Below are positions 43,395 to 52,596 of a stretch of 64,000 bases of DNA, in pieces; the first letter of the stretch is position 1, and every line of letters begins with the position of its first letter. Source of the stretch: Qipengyuania soli (GTDB lineage: Bacteria > Pseudomonadota > Alphaproteobacteria > Sphingomonadales > Sphingomonadaceae); the NCBI RefSeq assembly GCF_015529805.1, contig NZ_CP064654.1:186001-250000 (forward strand), in the 5' to 3' direction. The notes under the pieces are model-generated. The model saw only the letters and a list, made by a program, of their open reading frames with translations, did no database searches and was not told the DNA's origin. Both the position numbers and the translations under genes were made by a program.

Positions 43395-44923
43395 GCGACC
43401 TTGGAATCCCTCTGTTCTGTAGGTGTTGCCGTTCCGACCGGCTTGCCCAGATGCTGGGCGATTTCCTCGGCGGGAAGGGCCTTGAAATAGAGCCAACCCT
43501 GGATCTGGTCGCAGCCGGCGGCGCGGACCATGTCGGCCTGGTCCTGTGTCTCGACGCCCTCGGCCGTCACGCCCATCTTCATGGCACGCGCCACAGTGAT
43601 GCTGGACAGCATCATGGCGCGGCTGCCCTCGTCTTCGCCTGCCTGGACGACGAGGCTGCGGTCAAGCTTGAGCTTTTCGAAGCGGAACTGACGCAGGAAG
43701 CCGATCGAGGCATATCCGGTGCCGAAATCGTCGAGCGAGATTTTGACCCCGAAACCGCGGATGACAGCAAGGCTGCGCTCGGCAACCACCGGGTCGAGCA
43801 CGAGGCAGGTTTCCGTAATCTCGAGTTCGAGGCGCTCCGGATCGAAGCCAGTCTCTTCGAGGATATGGCCGAGCTGGATCGGGAACTCCGGATTGCGCAG
43901 CTGAGCGGCGGAGATATTCACCGATAGGGTAATGTCATCCCATTCGAGTGCATCGCAGCAGGCCTGACGCAGGACCCACAGGCCAATCGCATTGATGAGG
44001 CCGCTTTCCTCAGCGACGGGGATGAAAATGTTCGGACCCACGCGCTTGCCGTCGGCACGCTCCCAGCGCAGCAGACACTCGACCGCCACGACCTTGCGGG
44101 TGCGACTGTCGACGAGCGGCTGGTAGTTAAGGCGGAATTCCCTGTTGGCGAGTCCTGCGCGAAGCTCGTCGTCCATTTCTTTCAGCTGTTCGCGACTCTG
44201 ATCGAACGCGGCGCTGAACCAGGTGCAGCGCATCTTGCCACCGCGCTTGGACGCATACATGGCGACATCCGAGCGACGCAGCAGTTCGGATGAACTGAGC
44301 TTTTCGCCCGGCACCTTGCGCGACAAGCCGATGCTTGCGCCCAGAGTCAGGCGCCGGTCGTCAACGCTGACCGGCTTGGCGAGGCGTTCGATCAAGCGGC
44401 GGCAAAGCCCCTCCAACACCGTGCCGGCCACGGGACCACCGATCAGCAGTGCATACTCGTCGCCGCCAAGGCGATAGACCGAAGCTTCGTCCCCCGCGAG
44501 ATCCTTCAGGATCGTCGCGCATTCGCGGATCGCGGCATCGCCAACAAAATGGCCATAGTGATCATTGACCAGCTTGAACCCGTCGAGGTCGATCAGTGCA
44601 AGTGCGATTTCCTGACCTGCCCGGTCGTGCTTCTGGAAGTCGACATGCAGGGAGCGCCTGTTGGGAAGCGCAGTGAGGCTGTCTGTAAAACCGAGCTTTT
44701 CGTATCGACCGATATGGCGCAGGCCGAGTATCGCCAGGACGGCAACCGCACAGCAAAAGATGATGGATCCGGCTGCCAGGACGGGTGCGGGCGATGAAAG
44801 TCCGATCTTGTGGCTGACCATCGCCAGCGACATCGTGAGCAGGAAGATGGTCGATAGGACAAGGATGGGGCCGAGCACAAACGCTCTGCTGTCGGCACCC
44901 GCGCTATCGTCCTTGAAACTCAC
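43391..44923 (-). CDS. Membrane GGDEF/EAL protein (c-di-GMP turnover)
   Basis: This 510-residue protein has two membrane segments (about 15-40 and 50-68), a GGDEF domain with GGDEY at residues 153-157, and an EAL domain. In the EAL domain the signature reads ECL (residues 282-284), while the other catalytic motifs [14 protein letters not shown] and EGVET are intact. Phosphodiesterase activity is therefore plausible, and cyclase activity cannot be excluded despite Tyr at the fifth position. Start: GTG 44923 (preceded by GGGGGGAAA) fits better than GTG 44950. It lies between cheR and the receptor genes in the che operon, tying c-di-GMP to chemotaxis signalling. Confidence 0.9.
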   Translation of the reverse strand: MSFKDDSAGADSRAFVLGPILVLSTIFLLTMSLAMVSHKIGLSSPAPVLAAGSIIFCCAVAVLAILGLRHIGRYEKLGFTDSLTALPNRRSLHVDFQKHDRAGQEIALALIDLDGFKLVNDHYGHFVGDAAIRECATILKDLAGDEASVYRLGGDEYALLIGGPVAGTVLEGLCRRLIERLAKPVSVDDRRLTLGASIGLSRKVPGEKLSSSELLRRSDVAMYASKRGGKMRCTWFSAAFDQSREQLKEMDDELRAGLANREFRLNYQPLVDSRTRKVVAVECLLRWERADGKRVGPNIFIPVAEESGLINAIGLWVLRQACCDALEWDDITLSVNISAAQLRNPEFPIQLGHILEETGFDPERLELEITETCLVLDPVVAERSLAVIRGFGVKISLDDFGTGYASIGFLRQFRFEKLKLDRSLVVQAGEDEGSRAMMLSSITVARAMKMGVTAEGVETQDQADMVRAAGCDQIQGWLYFKALPAEEIAQHLGKPVGTATPTEQRDSKVA

Positions 44924-44994
44924 GAATTTCCCCCCGCGGTGCGACCCCACGAACTTGTGTACCCTGCGAATTACCTAGGAATCGCTAAGGAAGC

Positions 44995-45011
44995 GTAAAC
45001 CCGGGGTTTAC
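44995..45011. repeat. Perfect inverted repeat between cheR and the GGDEF/EAL gene
   Basis: GTAAACCC (44995-45002) and GGGTTTAC (45004-45011) surround a single central G. The site lies in the 110-base spacer that breaks the otherwise tight che operon. It could be an operator controlling the downstream signalling genes. A terminator is unlikely because there is no loop or T-run. Confidence 0.5.
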
Positions 45012-45033
45012 CTTGATTGGCAGGCGGTTTGCC

Positions 45034-45897
45034 TTATCGCGCGACGGCGATCCGCGGCGAGTGCGCGACGCGCGATGCTACCGACGTCGGCTTGTAGATT
45101 GCCGAACCCCATTCGGAGGATTCGAAGCGTTCGGTCTGTCCAACCACCGATTCCCCGGCGCCAAGCATGAGCCAGCCGTCTTGGGCGAGCGCACCAGCGA
45201 CGCGATCGAAGGCCGATGCCCGGGTAGGACGGTCGAAATAGAGCAGGACATTGCGACACAGTACGAGGTCGAACCGACCGGGCGCGGGCGGATAATCGAG
45301 AATGCTCTGCTGTTGGAACCGGGTCATCGAGCAGATGCGATCACTCGCCTGCCAGCCGCGTGGCGTCTCGGAAAAGAAGTTGAGCATTTGCGCGACACTG
45401 ATCCCGCGCTGAATTTCAAACTGCGAATAGCAGCCGGTCTTGGCTGTGGTTATTGCCTTGCCCGAGACATCGGTTCCCACAATGTCGATATCCCAGTCCT
45501 GCCAACGGCCCGGTTGCTCGGCGAAGATCATCGCCAGGCTGAGCGCTTCCTGCCCGGTCGAACATCCTGCCGACCAGATCGACAGCTTTCGGGTGCTCGC
45601 ACGCTTGCGAGCCAGGTCGGGCAGGACCTGGTTGGCGAGCGTCATGAAATAGACGTGGTCGCGGAAAAAGTAGGTTTCGTTATTGAGCAGTGCCTCGACG
45701 ACCTTGGTAGCAAGGTGCTGTTCGCCCGGTCGTTCAAGCATGCAGGCGAGCTGGTCGATATTGTCGATGCCGAATTCGCGAAACAGGCCGGCAAGCGCCG
45801 TCGACACACGCCAACGGCGGTTCTCAGTGAGTTGCTGTCCGGTCTTCTGGGCAAGTAGGTCGGCAATAATTGCGTGTGAGGCGTCATTCACGCCCAT
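45034..45897 (-). CDS. cheR: Chemotaxis protein methyltransferase CheR
   Basis: This 287-residue protein has the CheR N-terminal helical domain (about 1-85) and an S-adenosylmethionine-binding domain. Motifs NETYFFRD (about 79-86), WSAGCSTGQEALS and CRNVLLYFD are those of CheR. It methylates receptor glutamates in opposition to CheB. The start ATG 45895-45897 has an AGGAG site inside the end of cheB and overlaps it by 10 bases. The open frame continues upstream to 45999, but that region is not conserved. Confidence 0.95.
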   Translation of the reverse strand: MGVNDASHAIIADLLAQKTGQQLTENRRWRVSTALAGLFREFGIDNIDQLACMLERPGEQHLATKVVEALLNNETYFFRDHVYFMTLANQVLPDLARKRASTRKLSIWSAGCSTGQEALSLAMIFAEQPGRWQDWDIDIVGTDVSGKAITTAKTGCYSQFEIQRGISVAQMLNFFSETPRGWQASDRICSMTRFQQQSILDYPPAPGRFDLVLCRNVLLYFDRPTRASAFDRVAGALAQDGWLMLGAGESVVGQTERFESSEWGSAIYKPTSVASRVAHSPRIAVAR

Positions 45898-46976
45898 GCG
45901 TCCGCTCCTGCGCTTGAAAGGACCTTCTCGGCCAGTTCTTCTGGCGGGAGTACTGCTGAAGCGAGACCCATCTCGGTCACTGCGCGCGGCATGCCCCAAA
46001 CCGCGCAGCTTTCCGCGTTCTGCGCGAAGATCGACCCACCGGCGGTGGCGATAACCTGTGCACCCTCGGTTCCGTCGCGTCCCATCCCGGAAAGCAGGAC
46101 GGCAGCGACGTGCCCGTCGCAGGCCTCGGCAAGCGTTTCGAACATCGGGTCGACTGATGGCATGCAGCCGCTCTTGACCGGATGGTAGGCCAGACCGGTA
46201 ACCAGACGCCCGGCGCTTTTGCGGACAATCATGTGGCCATGGCCTGGAGCGATGACGATGTGACCGCTGCGAATCTCTACGCCTTCGTCCGCAAGGACGG
46301 CCGGACGGCGCGCAGCCATTTCCATCTGCTTCGCGAAGACCGGAATAAAGCTGTCGGGCAGGTGCTGAGTAATCAGGATGGGGAGCTCGAAGTTCTCCGG
46401 CACTTTGCGCAGGAACAGATTCAGTGCGTGGATGCCGCCGGTCGACGCACCTATCGCGACCACCTGAGGTTTTTTGCCAAGCGTTTTCGGTGCACGAGCG
46501 ACAGGAACTGATGGCTTTGCCGTCGTCGGGTCGACCCCCGCCAATGCCCTGATCTTGCCAAGCAGGGTATTGCGATAATCATCGTTGAAGCCGCCGGGAC
46601 GCGGCTTGAGCATGGTGTCTGCGGCGCCAAGCGAAAGCGCTTTCACAGTATGTTCGGCCCCGTCGGCGGTCAGAGAGGAGATCACGAGGATCTGCGCCTT
46701 GGGTGCAGCTTGCTGGAGCTTGGGTAGCGCCTCGATGCCGCCCATTCCGGGCATCTCAAGGTCGAGCATGATCACGTCGATCTCGTGGCTCGCAAGCGCC
46801 TCGATCCCGCGTTCGGCGGTGTTCGCGGTGGTGACGAGGCGCATGTCCTCTTCGTTCTGGAGCATGCGCGTGAAGACCGTGCGGACGGTGAGGGAATCGT
46901 CCACGATCATGATCCGGACGACGCGCTTCTGCGGTGTCACGGAAACTATCCGTTCAGTGCGAAGTGCCGCAACCAT
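45888..46976 (-). CDS. cheB: Chemotaxis response regulator methylesterase CheB
   Basis: This 362-residue protein has a receiver domain (about 20-140; acidic pair IVDDS, phospho-acceptor Asp72 in LDLEMPG) and a C-terminal methylesterase. The catalytic serine is Ser178 in IGASTGG, His lies in ITQHLPD (about 205), and Asp in GMGRDGTEG (about 301). Phosphorylated by CheA, it demethylates or deamidates receptors. It lies between cheY and cheR, and its stop overlaps cheR by 10 bases. No CheD gene, the common deamidase partner, is present. Confidence 0.96.
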   Translation of the reverse strand: MVAALRTERIVSVTPQKRVVRIMIVDDSLTVRTVFTRMLQNEEDMRLVTTANTAERGIEALASHEIDVIMLDLEMPGMGGIEALPKLQQAAPKAQILVISSLTADGAEHTVKALSLGAADTMLKPRPGGFNDDYRNTLLGKIRALAGVDPTTAKPSVPVARAPKTLGKKPQVVAIGASTGGIHALNLFLRKVPENFELPILITQHLPDSFIPVFAKQMEMAARRPAVLADEGVEIRSGHIVIAPGHGHMIVRKSAGRLVTGLAYHPVKSGCMPSVDPMFETLAEACDGHVAAVLLSGMGRDGTEGAQVIATAGGSIFAQNAESCAVWGMPRAVTEMGLASAVLPPEELAEKVLSSAGADAWA

Positions 46977-46990
46977 CTGCCCGGCCCCCT

Positions 46991-47356
46991 TCAGGCCATG
47001 CCGACAAGCTGGAGCTTGATCTGCAGGGTCTCGTGATCGAACGGCTTCATCACATATTCGTCGGCACCCGCGCTGATCGCTTCACGGATGTGCGCAACAT
47101 CGTTTTCGGTAGTGCAGAAAACGACTTTCGGTTTGTCTCCGCCATCACGTTGGCGCAGCTGAACGATGAATTCGATGCCGGTCATGACCGGCATGTTCCA
47201 GTCGAGGAGGACCACATCGGGCATTGATTCGAGGCACTTGTTGAGGCCTTCCTGGCCGTTTTCCGCCTCTTCCACCGCGAAACCGAGGGTCTCGAGGATA
47301 TGACGGGAAACTTTGCGGATAACGCGCGAATCGTCGACGATCAGGCAGGTTTTCAT
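46991..47356 (-). CDS. cheY: Single-domain response regulator CheY
   Basis: This 121-residue receiver domain has the acidic pair Asp8-Asp9 in IVDDSR, the phosphorylation site Asp52 in LDWNMPVM and the switch residues CTTEND and MKPFD (Lys of the active site). It takes phosphate from CheA and would act on a motor or another output. The long frame extension upstream overlaps cheW and is not real; ATG 47354-47356 is preceded by AGAGGTCC. Clusters with several CheY copies exist in the order; only this one is here. Confidence 0.95.
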   Translation of the reverse strand: MKTCLIVDDSRVIRKVSRHILETLGFAVEEAENGQEGLNKCLESMPDVVLLDWNMPVMTGIEFIVQLRQRDGGDKPKVVFCTTENDVAHIREAISAGADEYVMKPFDHETLQIKLQLVGMA

Positions 47357-47411
47357 TTCGTAGGACCTCTGGTGTTCGCAACGGTAGTAACCGCCGCAGG
47401 TAACTATTCGC

Positions 47412-47846
47412 TTAAGCTGCCTCTGCGACCGGTCCCGCGACCAGCGTGACCACATCAATCACGAGCGCAGGTCCCCCATCGGTTTCGACCATTCCCAGGG
47501 ATGCATGTTGCCAACCGCTCCCGAAGCCGCCGGGAACGGCCGTCGCCTCGCTTCGTGCTTCGCCCACGTCATAGGCCTCGTCGACCAGCAGGGCGTACAG
47601 ATGCCCGCCTACGTCGACGACCGCAGCACGCTGATCGGATACTTCGCCAGAGCTCTCCAGTCCGAGGGCAACCGGGCAATCGATGACGGTCAGCGCCTGG
47701 CTACGCAGTGCAGTCAGGCCACGGACGAAGCCGGGAGTGCCCGGAATAGGCGTGATCTCGTCGATCTCGATCACCGACTGGACCTGGCTGGCAGGGATAG
47801 CAGCACGGCGGCCTGCAATCATGCACATCAACAGGAGCTCGTTCAT
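47412..47846 (-). CDS. cheW: Chemotaxis coupling protein CheW
   Basis: This 144-residue CheW-like protein matches the fold of two SH3-like beta subdomains (IPASQVQSVIEI early, VRGLTALRSQALTVIDC in the middle). It links receptors to the CheA kinase. Its start ATG 47844-47846 overlaps the cheA stop as ATGA, so it is translationally coupled to cheA. cheY follows 55 bases downstream. Confidence 0.93.
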   Translation of the reverse strand: MNELLLMCMIAGRRAAIPASQVQSVIEIDEITPIPGTPGFVRGLTALRSQALTVIDCPVALGLESSGEVSDQRAAVVDVGGHLYALLVDEAYDVGEARSEATAVPGGFGSGWQHASLGMVETDGGPALVIDVVTLVAGPVAEAA

Positions 47847-50269
47847 GCGGTCTTCCCCCCTGCCATCTTGCCAAGGCGAACCTGCTTGAGGGCCGCCAGG
47901 AGGCTGTCGCGGTCGTAGCGGTAAATGGTGTCGGGCATCTCGGGCCCGGCTTCCGGTTCTTGGCGTAGTCGAATGACGTTTCGCGCAGCCGGTAATTGTT
48001 CGGTCTCTTCGTGCCGTTCGAATACGATCGCGACATCGGCGCTGTCATCTCTTTCGCCAGCGATGCGATAGCCAGCAGCCTCAACCAGCGGACCCAGGAT
48101 GGTGCGGGCCCATTCGCTGGCTTCGGGAATTCGGCACGACATCGGGTGATCGAGTCGTTGCGGGGCCCGATGGCGGGCGAAGAGTGCGTGGCCATCAATG
48201 ACTGGCACCGTCTGGCCCTCGATGAGAGTCACACCCTCGATGAGAGGGTCGCCTTCGACCGTGACAATGTCGCCTTCCATTTCCGACGCGTCGAGGACTT
48301 CCGAGACGGCATACACAAGCTCGCTTTCTCCATCCGACAGGCGCAGCAGTCGGCAGCGATCTTGGGGAAGTTCACCGAACTCGAGGCCTACGAGCGAGAA
48401 GATGGCTCCGTCGATAACGGCCTGCGCGCGATTGCCTTCGATGTCGATGGCTTCGCGCGAAATGGTGTCAATGCGGCGAACAAGGTCGAGGCGGGCAGCC
48501 CGGCGACGTCCGTCGAGCCCTGCGAAGAGCATGATCGGAACTGTCCTGCGGCGATGTTCGACCTTTTCTTCCTCGACGACGTTTGTTGTTCCTCGTTCGG
48601 AAACCAACTGGTGGGTCGCCGCGATGCTCGGCATGTCTAGCAGCATCATTGGTCGGCCATCGTCAAGCAGGGTGGTGCCGGCGTAAAGGCGTGTCTCCAT
48701 GACGGCGGGCGCGATCGGCTTCACCACCACGTCCTCGTGGTCATAGACCCGGTCGACGGCGAGTGCGAAAACATCGTCGCTGGCAAGGCGGATCAGCACC
48801 AGCGTCCTCTCTTCCCAGATGACATCGGCGTTGTCCTCGATGCCGAGGATCGCTCCGAGGGAGAGGCAGGGTACTCGCTTGCCGCGGAAGGTGACGAGGC
48901 GACGTTCGCCGGCTTCGGCGAAGTCGACATTGGCGTTAGAGCCGAAGACGATCTCTTCGACGTAGCTGCGCGGAATAGCATAACGCTGACGCCCTGCGCC
49001 AACGGTCAGCGCGGCAATGATCGACAGGGTCAGCGGCAACTTGATGTGGAAGCTGGTGCCCTGGCCAGGCTTGCTGGTGAGGTCGATGGAACCGCCGACC
49101 TTCTCGATATTGGCGCGCACCACGTCCATGCCGACGCCGCGTCCGGATACCGAACTGACCTGATCCGCAGTAGACAGGCCCGGCGCGAAGATGAGGTGCT
49201 GCTTGCGACGGTCCGACATGGCGTCGACCTCCGCCTTGGTATGGATCCCGGCAGAGACGGCCTTCGCCGCGATCCGTTCGATGTCGAGCCCGCGACCGTC
49301 ATCGGTCACCACAAGGCTGATCTGGTTGCCGGCCTGGCGTGCCGAGAAGCGCATCAGGCCGATCTCGCGCTTGCCCTTGTGCAGCCGGTCGCCCGGGCTC
49401 TCGATCCCGTGGTCGATGGCATTGCGGATGATGTGGGTCAGCGGATCGCGGACCATCTCGATCATCTCGCGGTCGAGTTCGACTTCACCGCCTTCGAAAT
49501 CGACCATGACCTGCTTGCCCAGTTCGTTCGACAGATCGCGAACGAGGCGGGGAAGCGAGCTGAACAGGTGTTCGAGCCGCTGCATTCGCATGCGTGTGAT
49601 CGACGAACGGACATCGGCCAGGATGGTCGAGAGGCGTTCGAAAGGGCCGTCGATGGTCGGCTGTTCGCCAGCATCACGCAGGCGGCGGGCAAGGTCGTTG
49701 CGCGCCAGCACCATGTCGGAGACACCCTTCATGACCTCGTCGAGAAGGTCGACCGGCAGGCGGATCGATCGCTGGACCGCGTTGGCCCGGCTGCTTTTGG
49801 TCGTGTCATCTGACGTATCGGCGATTTCTACCGAGATCGCACCCGACGCTGCGGTATCTTCCTGCTCGCTGTCCGCTCGGCGATGTACGAATTCGTCCGG
49901 TTCCTGCGGATTGAGTGCCGCGATCAGCGGCTCGTCGCCGCCTTCGGGAAATTCCTCGCCCGCTTCGATCGCATCGGTCATTGCGCTGATGCGATCGATG
50001 ATCGCGAGCACCGCCGAAACCAGAGCGCTGTCGGGCGTGCGACGCCCGGCGCGGCATTCCGACAGGGCGTCTTCGGCTGCGTGGCTCAACTTCTCGAGGC
50101 GGGGGAAGTCGAAGAAGCCGCAATTGCCCTTCACCGTGTGGACGAAGCGGAAAATGGTATCGAGACGTTCGGTATCGGAAGGGTTTGCTTCCCACGCGAC
50201 GATTTCGCCGCTGCTGGCGTCAAGCATCTCCCTGGTCTCGGCGATAAAGTCCGCCAGCAACTCATCCAT
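47843..50269 (-). CDS. cheA: Chemotaxis histidine kinase CheA with extra CheW-like module
   Basis: This 808-residue kinase has an N-terminal HPt domain with phospho-acceptor His44 (FVHTVKGNC). No clear CheY-binding P2 domain follows; the linker from about 105 to 165 is short. Then come the dimerisation region, the ATPase (HIIRNAIDHG, DDGRGLD, GRGVGMDVV) and a first CheW-like domain (about 430-570). A second CheW-like region (about 575-690) and a degenerate receiver-like end (about 700-760) follow. It autophosphorylates and feeds CheY and CheB. It starts at ATG 50267-50269, 46 bases after the MATE exporter gene on the same strand. Confidence 0.93.
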   Translation of the reverse strand: MDELLADFIAETREMLDASSGEIVAWEANPSDTERLDTIFRFVHTVKGNCGFFDFPRLEKLSHAAEDALSECRAGRRTPDSALVSAVLAIIDRISAMTDAIEAGEEFPEGGDEPLIAALNPQEPDEFVHRRADSEQEDTAASGAISVEIADTSDDTTKSSRANAVQRSIRLPVDLLDEVMKGVSDMVLARNDLARRLRDAGEQPTIDGPFERLSTILADVRSSITRMRMQRLEHLFSSLPRLVRDLSNELGKQVMVDFEGGEVELDREMIEMVRDPLTHIIRNAIDHGIESPGDRLHKGKREIGLMRFSARQAGNQISLVVTDDGRGLDIERIAAKAVSAGIHTKAEVDAMSDRRKQHLIFAPGLSTADQVSSVSGRGVGMDVVRANIEKVGGSIDLTSKPGQGTSFHIKLPLTLSIIAALTVGAGRQRYAIPRSYVEEIVFGSNANVDFAEAGERRLVTFRGKRVPCLSLGAILGIEDNADVIWEERTLVLIRLASDDVFALAVDRVYDHEDVVVKPIAPAVMETRLYAGTTLLDDGRPMMLLDMPSIAATHQLVSERGTTNVVEEEKVEHRRRTVPIMLFAGLDGRRRAARLDLVRRIDTISREAIDIEGNRAQAVIDGAIFSLVGLEFGELPQDRCRLLRLSDGESELVYAVSEVLDASEMEGDIVTVEGDPLIEGVTLIEGQTVPVIDGHALFARHRAPQRLDHPMSCRIPEASEWARTILGPLVEAAGYRIAGERDDSADVAIVFERHEETEQLPAARNVIRLRQEPEAGPEMPDTIYRYDRDSLLAALKQVRLGKMAGGKTA

Positions 50270-50315
50270 GGTGTTCGCCCCTGATACGATCGGGTCGAGC
50301 TATGGACGAAGATGG

Positions 50316-51683
50316 TTAACGATTGGTTTGGGCCGGCACAGCTCCCTGCTGAGGACTCCGGAGGATTTTCCAGACGACAAACGCGGCGAATGATCCGCCA
50401 ATAACGTTGGCCGCGAGTTCCGCTGCATAGACAGCCTCCGCACCCCAGACCGGGCGAAGCAGCCAGGCGAAGGGCAGCATGACCAGAAAGACGCGGGCAA
50501 AGCTCTGGCCCAGCGCGAAGCGGGCCTTGTCCACGGCATTGAGCGCGCCATTGGCGACGATAAGGACGCCGAAACCGGCATAGCCCCAGACCGAGATCTC
50601 CAGATATCGTGCGAACTCGGCGATGACCGCGGGATCATCCGTAAAGAAGCGGGCAAACCATTGGCCAAGGGCAAACAGCAGAACCGCGATGATGAGCCCG
50701 TAGGCGATGCAGAAGACTGCCGCCTCGCGCATGGCCTCGCGTGAGCGGTCAGGCATTCCTGCGCCCCAGTTTTGTCCCACGATGGCCCCGATCGAACCTG
50801 ACAGGGCAAGCAATGGAACCACGGCGAAACTCTGCAAACGCCCTGCTGCACCGAAGCCGGCGACCGCTGCTTCGCCCTGGCTGGCAAGGAGGGCGGTGAG
50901 GACCGACAGGCCTATGGGATTGATCGCGTTGGAGAAGGCTGCAGGACCTGCAACGGACAGGATAGCCTTGGCCGATTCCCCCATGCGGCACTTGCGGATG
51001 AGGGTCGGGTGTATCTTGAGCGCCGAGCGGTCGATCAACACCAGGGCCACCACGATCGCCAGAACCCAGCCGATCAACGTTGCCCAGGCTGCGCCGGCGA
51101 CCCCGAAACCTTCGAAGCCGAAGCCACCGGTTATGAGCAGCGGGTCGAGTATCCAGTTCGCGATCGAGAAGGTCAGGGAGACATAACTCGTAGCCTTCGC
51201 CTCGCCTTGTCCCCGAAGGATACCGTTGAGGCCCATCTGCAGCAGCAGGAACGGCATGCCGATCGCATAAGGCACCATGTATTCGCGGATCAGTGCCAGC
51301 AGTTGCGGCGGTGCCTGCATCAGGCGGAAGAGGGGATCGAGCAGGAGGTAAAGCACAAGAGCGAAGACGAGCCCCATGACGAGCGCGAAGATCGCGCCGA
51401 AATTCGCCCTGCGTTCCGCACGGTCGCGGTCGCCTTCGCCCAGCGCCCGCGCGATGACGGAATTGATACCGACCATCACCCCGACGCCGAGGCTCGAGAT
51501 TGCGATCGTGATCGGGAAGATGAAGCTTACCGCCGCCAGTTCGGTCGAGCCAAGCCGCCCGATGAAATAGGCGTCGATGAGGCCAACCGACATGATTGCC
51601 GCCACGCCGAGGATCATCGGAAGGGTCTGGGTGAGGAGGTGGCCGCGGATACTCCCGCTCGTCAGTTTGGCCGTCGCGCTCAT
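50316..51683 (-). CDS. MATE family efflux transporter
   Basis: This 455-residue protein has twelve predicted membrane helices. The MATE pattern is visible in the N-lobe (ILGVAAIMSVGLIDAYFIGRLGSTELAAVSF) and repeated in the second half (GFGAAGRLQSFAVVPLLALSGSIGAIVGQNWGAG). MATE proteins export cationic drugs or metabolites by sodium or proton antiport. The start ATG 51681-51683 fits; a longer open frame upstream is not conserved. It lies 46 bases upstream of cheA, so read-through into the che operon is possible, but a functional link is unlikely. Confidence 0.9.
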   Translation of the reverse strand: MSATAKLTSGSIRGHLLTQTLPMILGVAAIMSVGLIDAYFIGRLGSTELAAVSFIFPITIAISSLGVGVMVGINSVIARALGEGDRDRAERRANFGAIFALVMGLVFALVLYLLLDPLFRLMQAPPQLLALIREYMVPYAIGMPFLLLQMGLNGILRGQGEAKATSYVSLTFSIANWILDPLLITGGFGFEGFGVAGAAWATLIGWVLAIVVALVLIDRSALKIHPTLIRKCRMGESAKAILSVAGPAAFSNAINPIGLSVLTALLASQGEAAVAGFGAAGRLQSFAVVPLLALSGSIGAIVGQNWGAGMPDRSREAMREAAVFCIAYGLIIAVLLFALGQWFARFFTDDPAVIAEFARYLEISVWGYAGFGVLIVANGALNAVDKARFALGQSFARVFLVMLPFAWLLRPVWGAEAVYAAELAANVIGGSFAAFVVWKILRSPQQGAVPAQTNR

Positions 51684-51805
51684 CGCCTTTGCGCCTAGCG
51701 ACAAGGGACCGGCTTGCCTAGCGCCCAATCACCCCAGACCGCTTGCGCACTCGCAGCGCCGCATGCGATACTGGCGGAGAAACGAAACCGGCGAGGAACG
51801 AGACC

Positions 51806-52573
51806 ATGGCGACCCAGATCAGGCAGCGCGATTTCGAATGCAGCGATGCCGAATGGCAGGCGCGCCAGGACCTTGCCGTGTGCTATCGCATCTTCGACCA
51901 CCTCGGCTGGGGCGAGAGCATCTACAACCACATTTCAGTCGCCGTTCCGGGAGAGGACGATACTTTCCTCATCAATCCCTTCGGCCTGCTCTATGACGAG
52001 GTTACAGCGTCGAACCTCGTGAAGATCGACGTCGAAGGCAACAATGTCGGCCATTCGCAATACATGGTGAACAAGGCCGGCTTCACCCAGCATGCCTACT
52101 TCCACAAGCACCTCGGCGCGAAGGCCAATGCCATCTGCCACGTCCACACGACAGCGACGATGGCAGTGTGCAGCCACAAGGACGGACTGCTCCCGACCAA
52201 TTTCTACGCCTGCAATTTCCAGGGACGCATCGGCTACCACGACTTCGAAGGCGTCACCGTTCGTCCGGAAGAAGGCGAGCGCCTGGTCGAGAACCTCGGA
52301 AACAACTCGATCCTGATGCTGCGCAACCACGGCCCGGTGGTCATGGATCGGACGATCCAGGGCATGTTCGTGAAGATGTGGTCGCTCCAGCGCGCCTGCG
52401 AGATTCAGGTCGCCACACTCAGCCAGGGCGCGGCCAATGTCATCTCGCAGGAGGTGGTCGACGTTCACCAGCGCGACCTGTCCGTCATGGCCTCGCAGGG
52501 CGGGGCAGGCGTGCTGGACTTCGAAGCATGGAAACGCCGGGTGTCGAAGATCGACGATAGCTGGAAATACTGA
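51806..52573 (+). CDS. Class II aldolase/adducin family protein
   Basis: This 255-residue protein has the class II aldolase fold. The metal ligands His112 and His114 lie in CHVHTTATMAVCSH, and a third histidine lies in MLRNHGPVVMD near residue 175. In aldolases of this family a glutamate acts as base; the corresponding region here (FTQHAYFHKHLG, about 93-104) has no obvious Glu, so the protein may be a non-aldolase relative. The start ATG 51806 follows GAGGAACGAG. It precedes the 2Fe-2S subunit gene by 23 bases on the same strand, possibly forming a two-gene unit. Confidence 0.87.
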   Translation: MATQIRQRDFECSDAEWQARQDLAVCYRIFDHLGWGESIYNHISVAVPGEDDTFLINPFGLLYDEVTASNLVKIDVEGNNVGHSQYMVNKAGFTQHAYFHKHLGAKANAICHVHTTATMAVCSHKDGLLPTNFYACNFQGRIGYHDFEGVTVRPEEGERLVENLGNNSILMLRNHGPVVMDRTIQGMFVKMWSLQRACEIQVATLSQGAANVISQEVVDVHQRDLSVMASQGGAGVLDFEAWKRRVSKIDDSWKY

Positions 52574-52596
52574 CCGGCTGACGGTATCCGCTTCGC

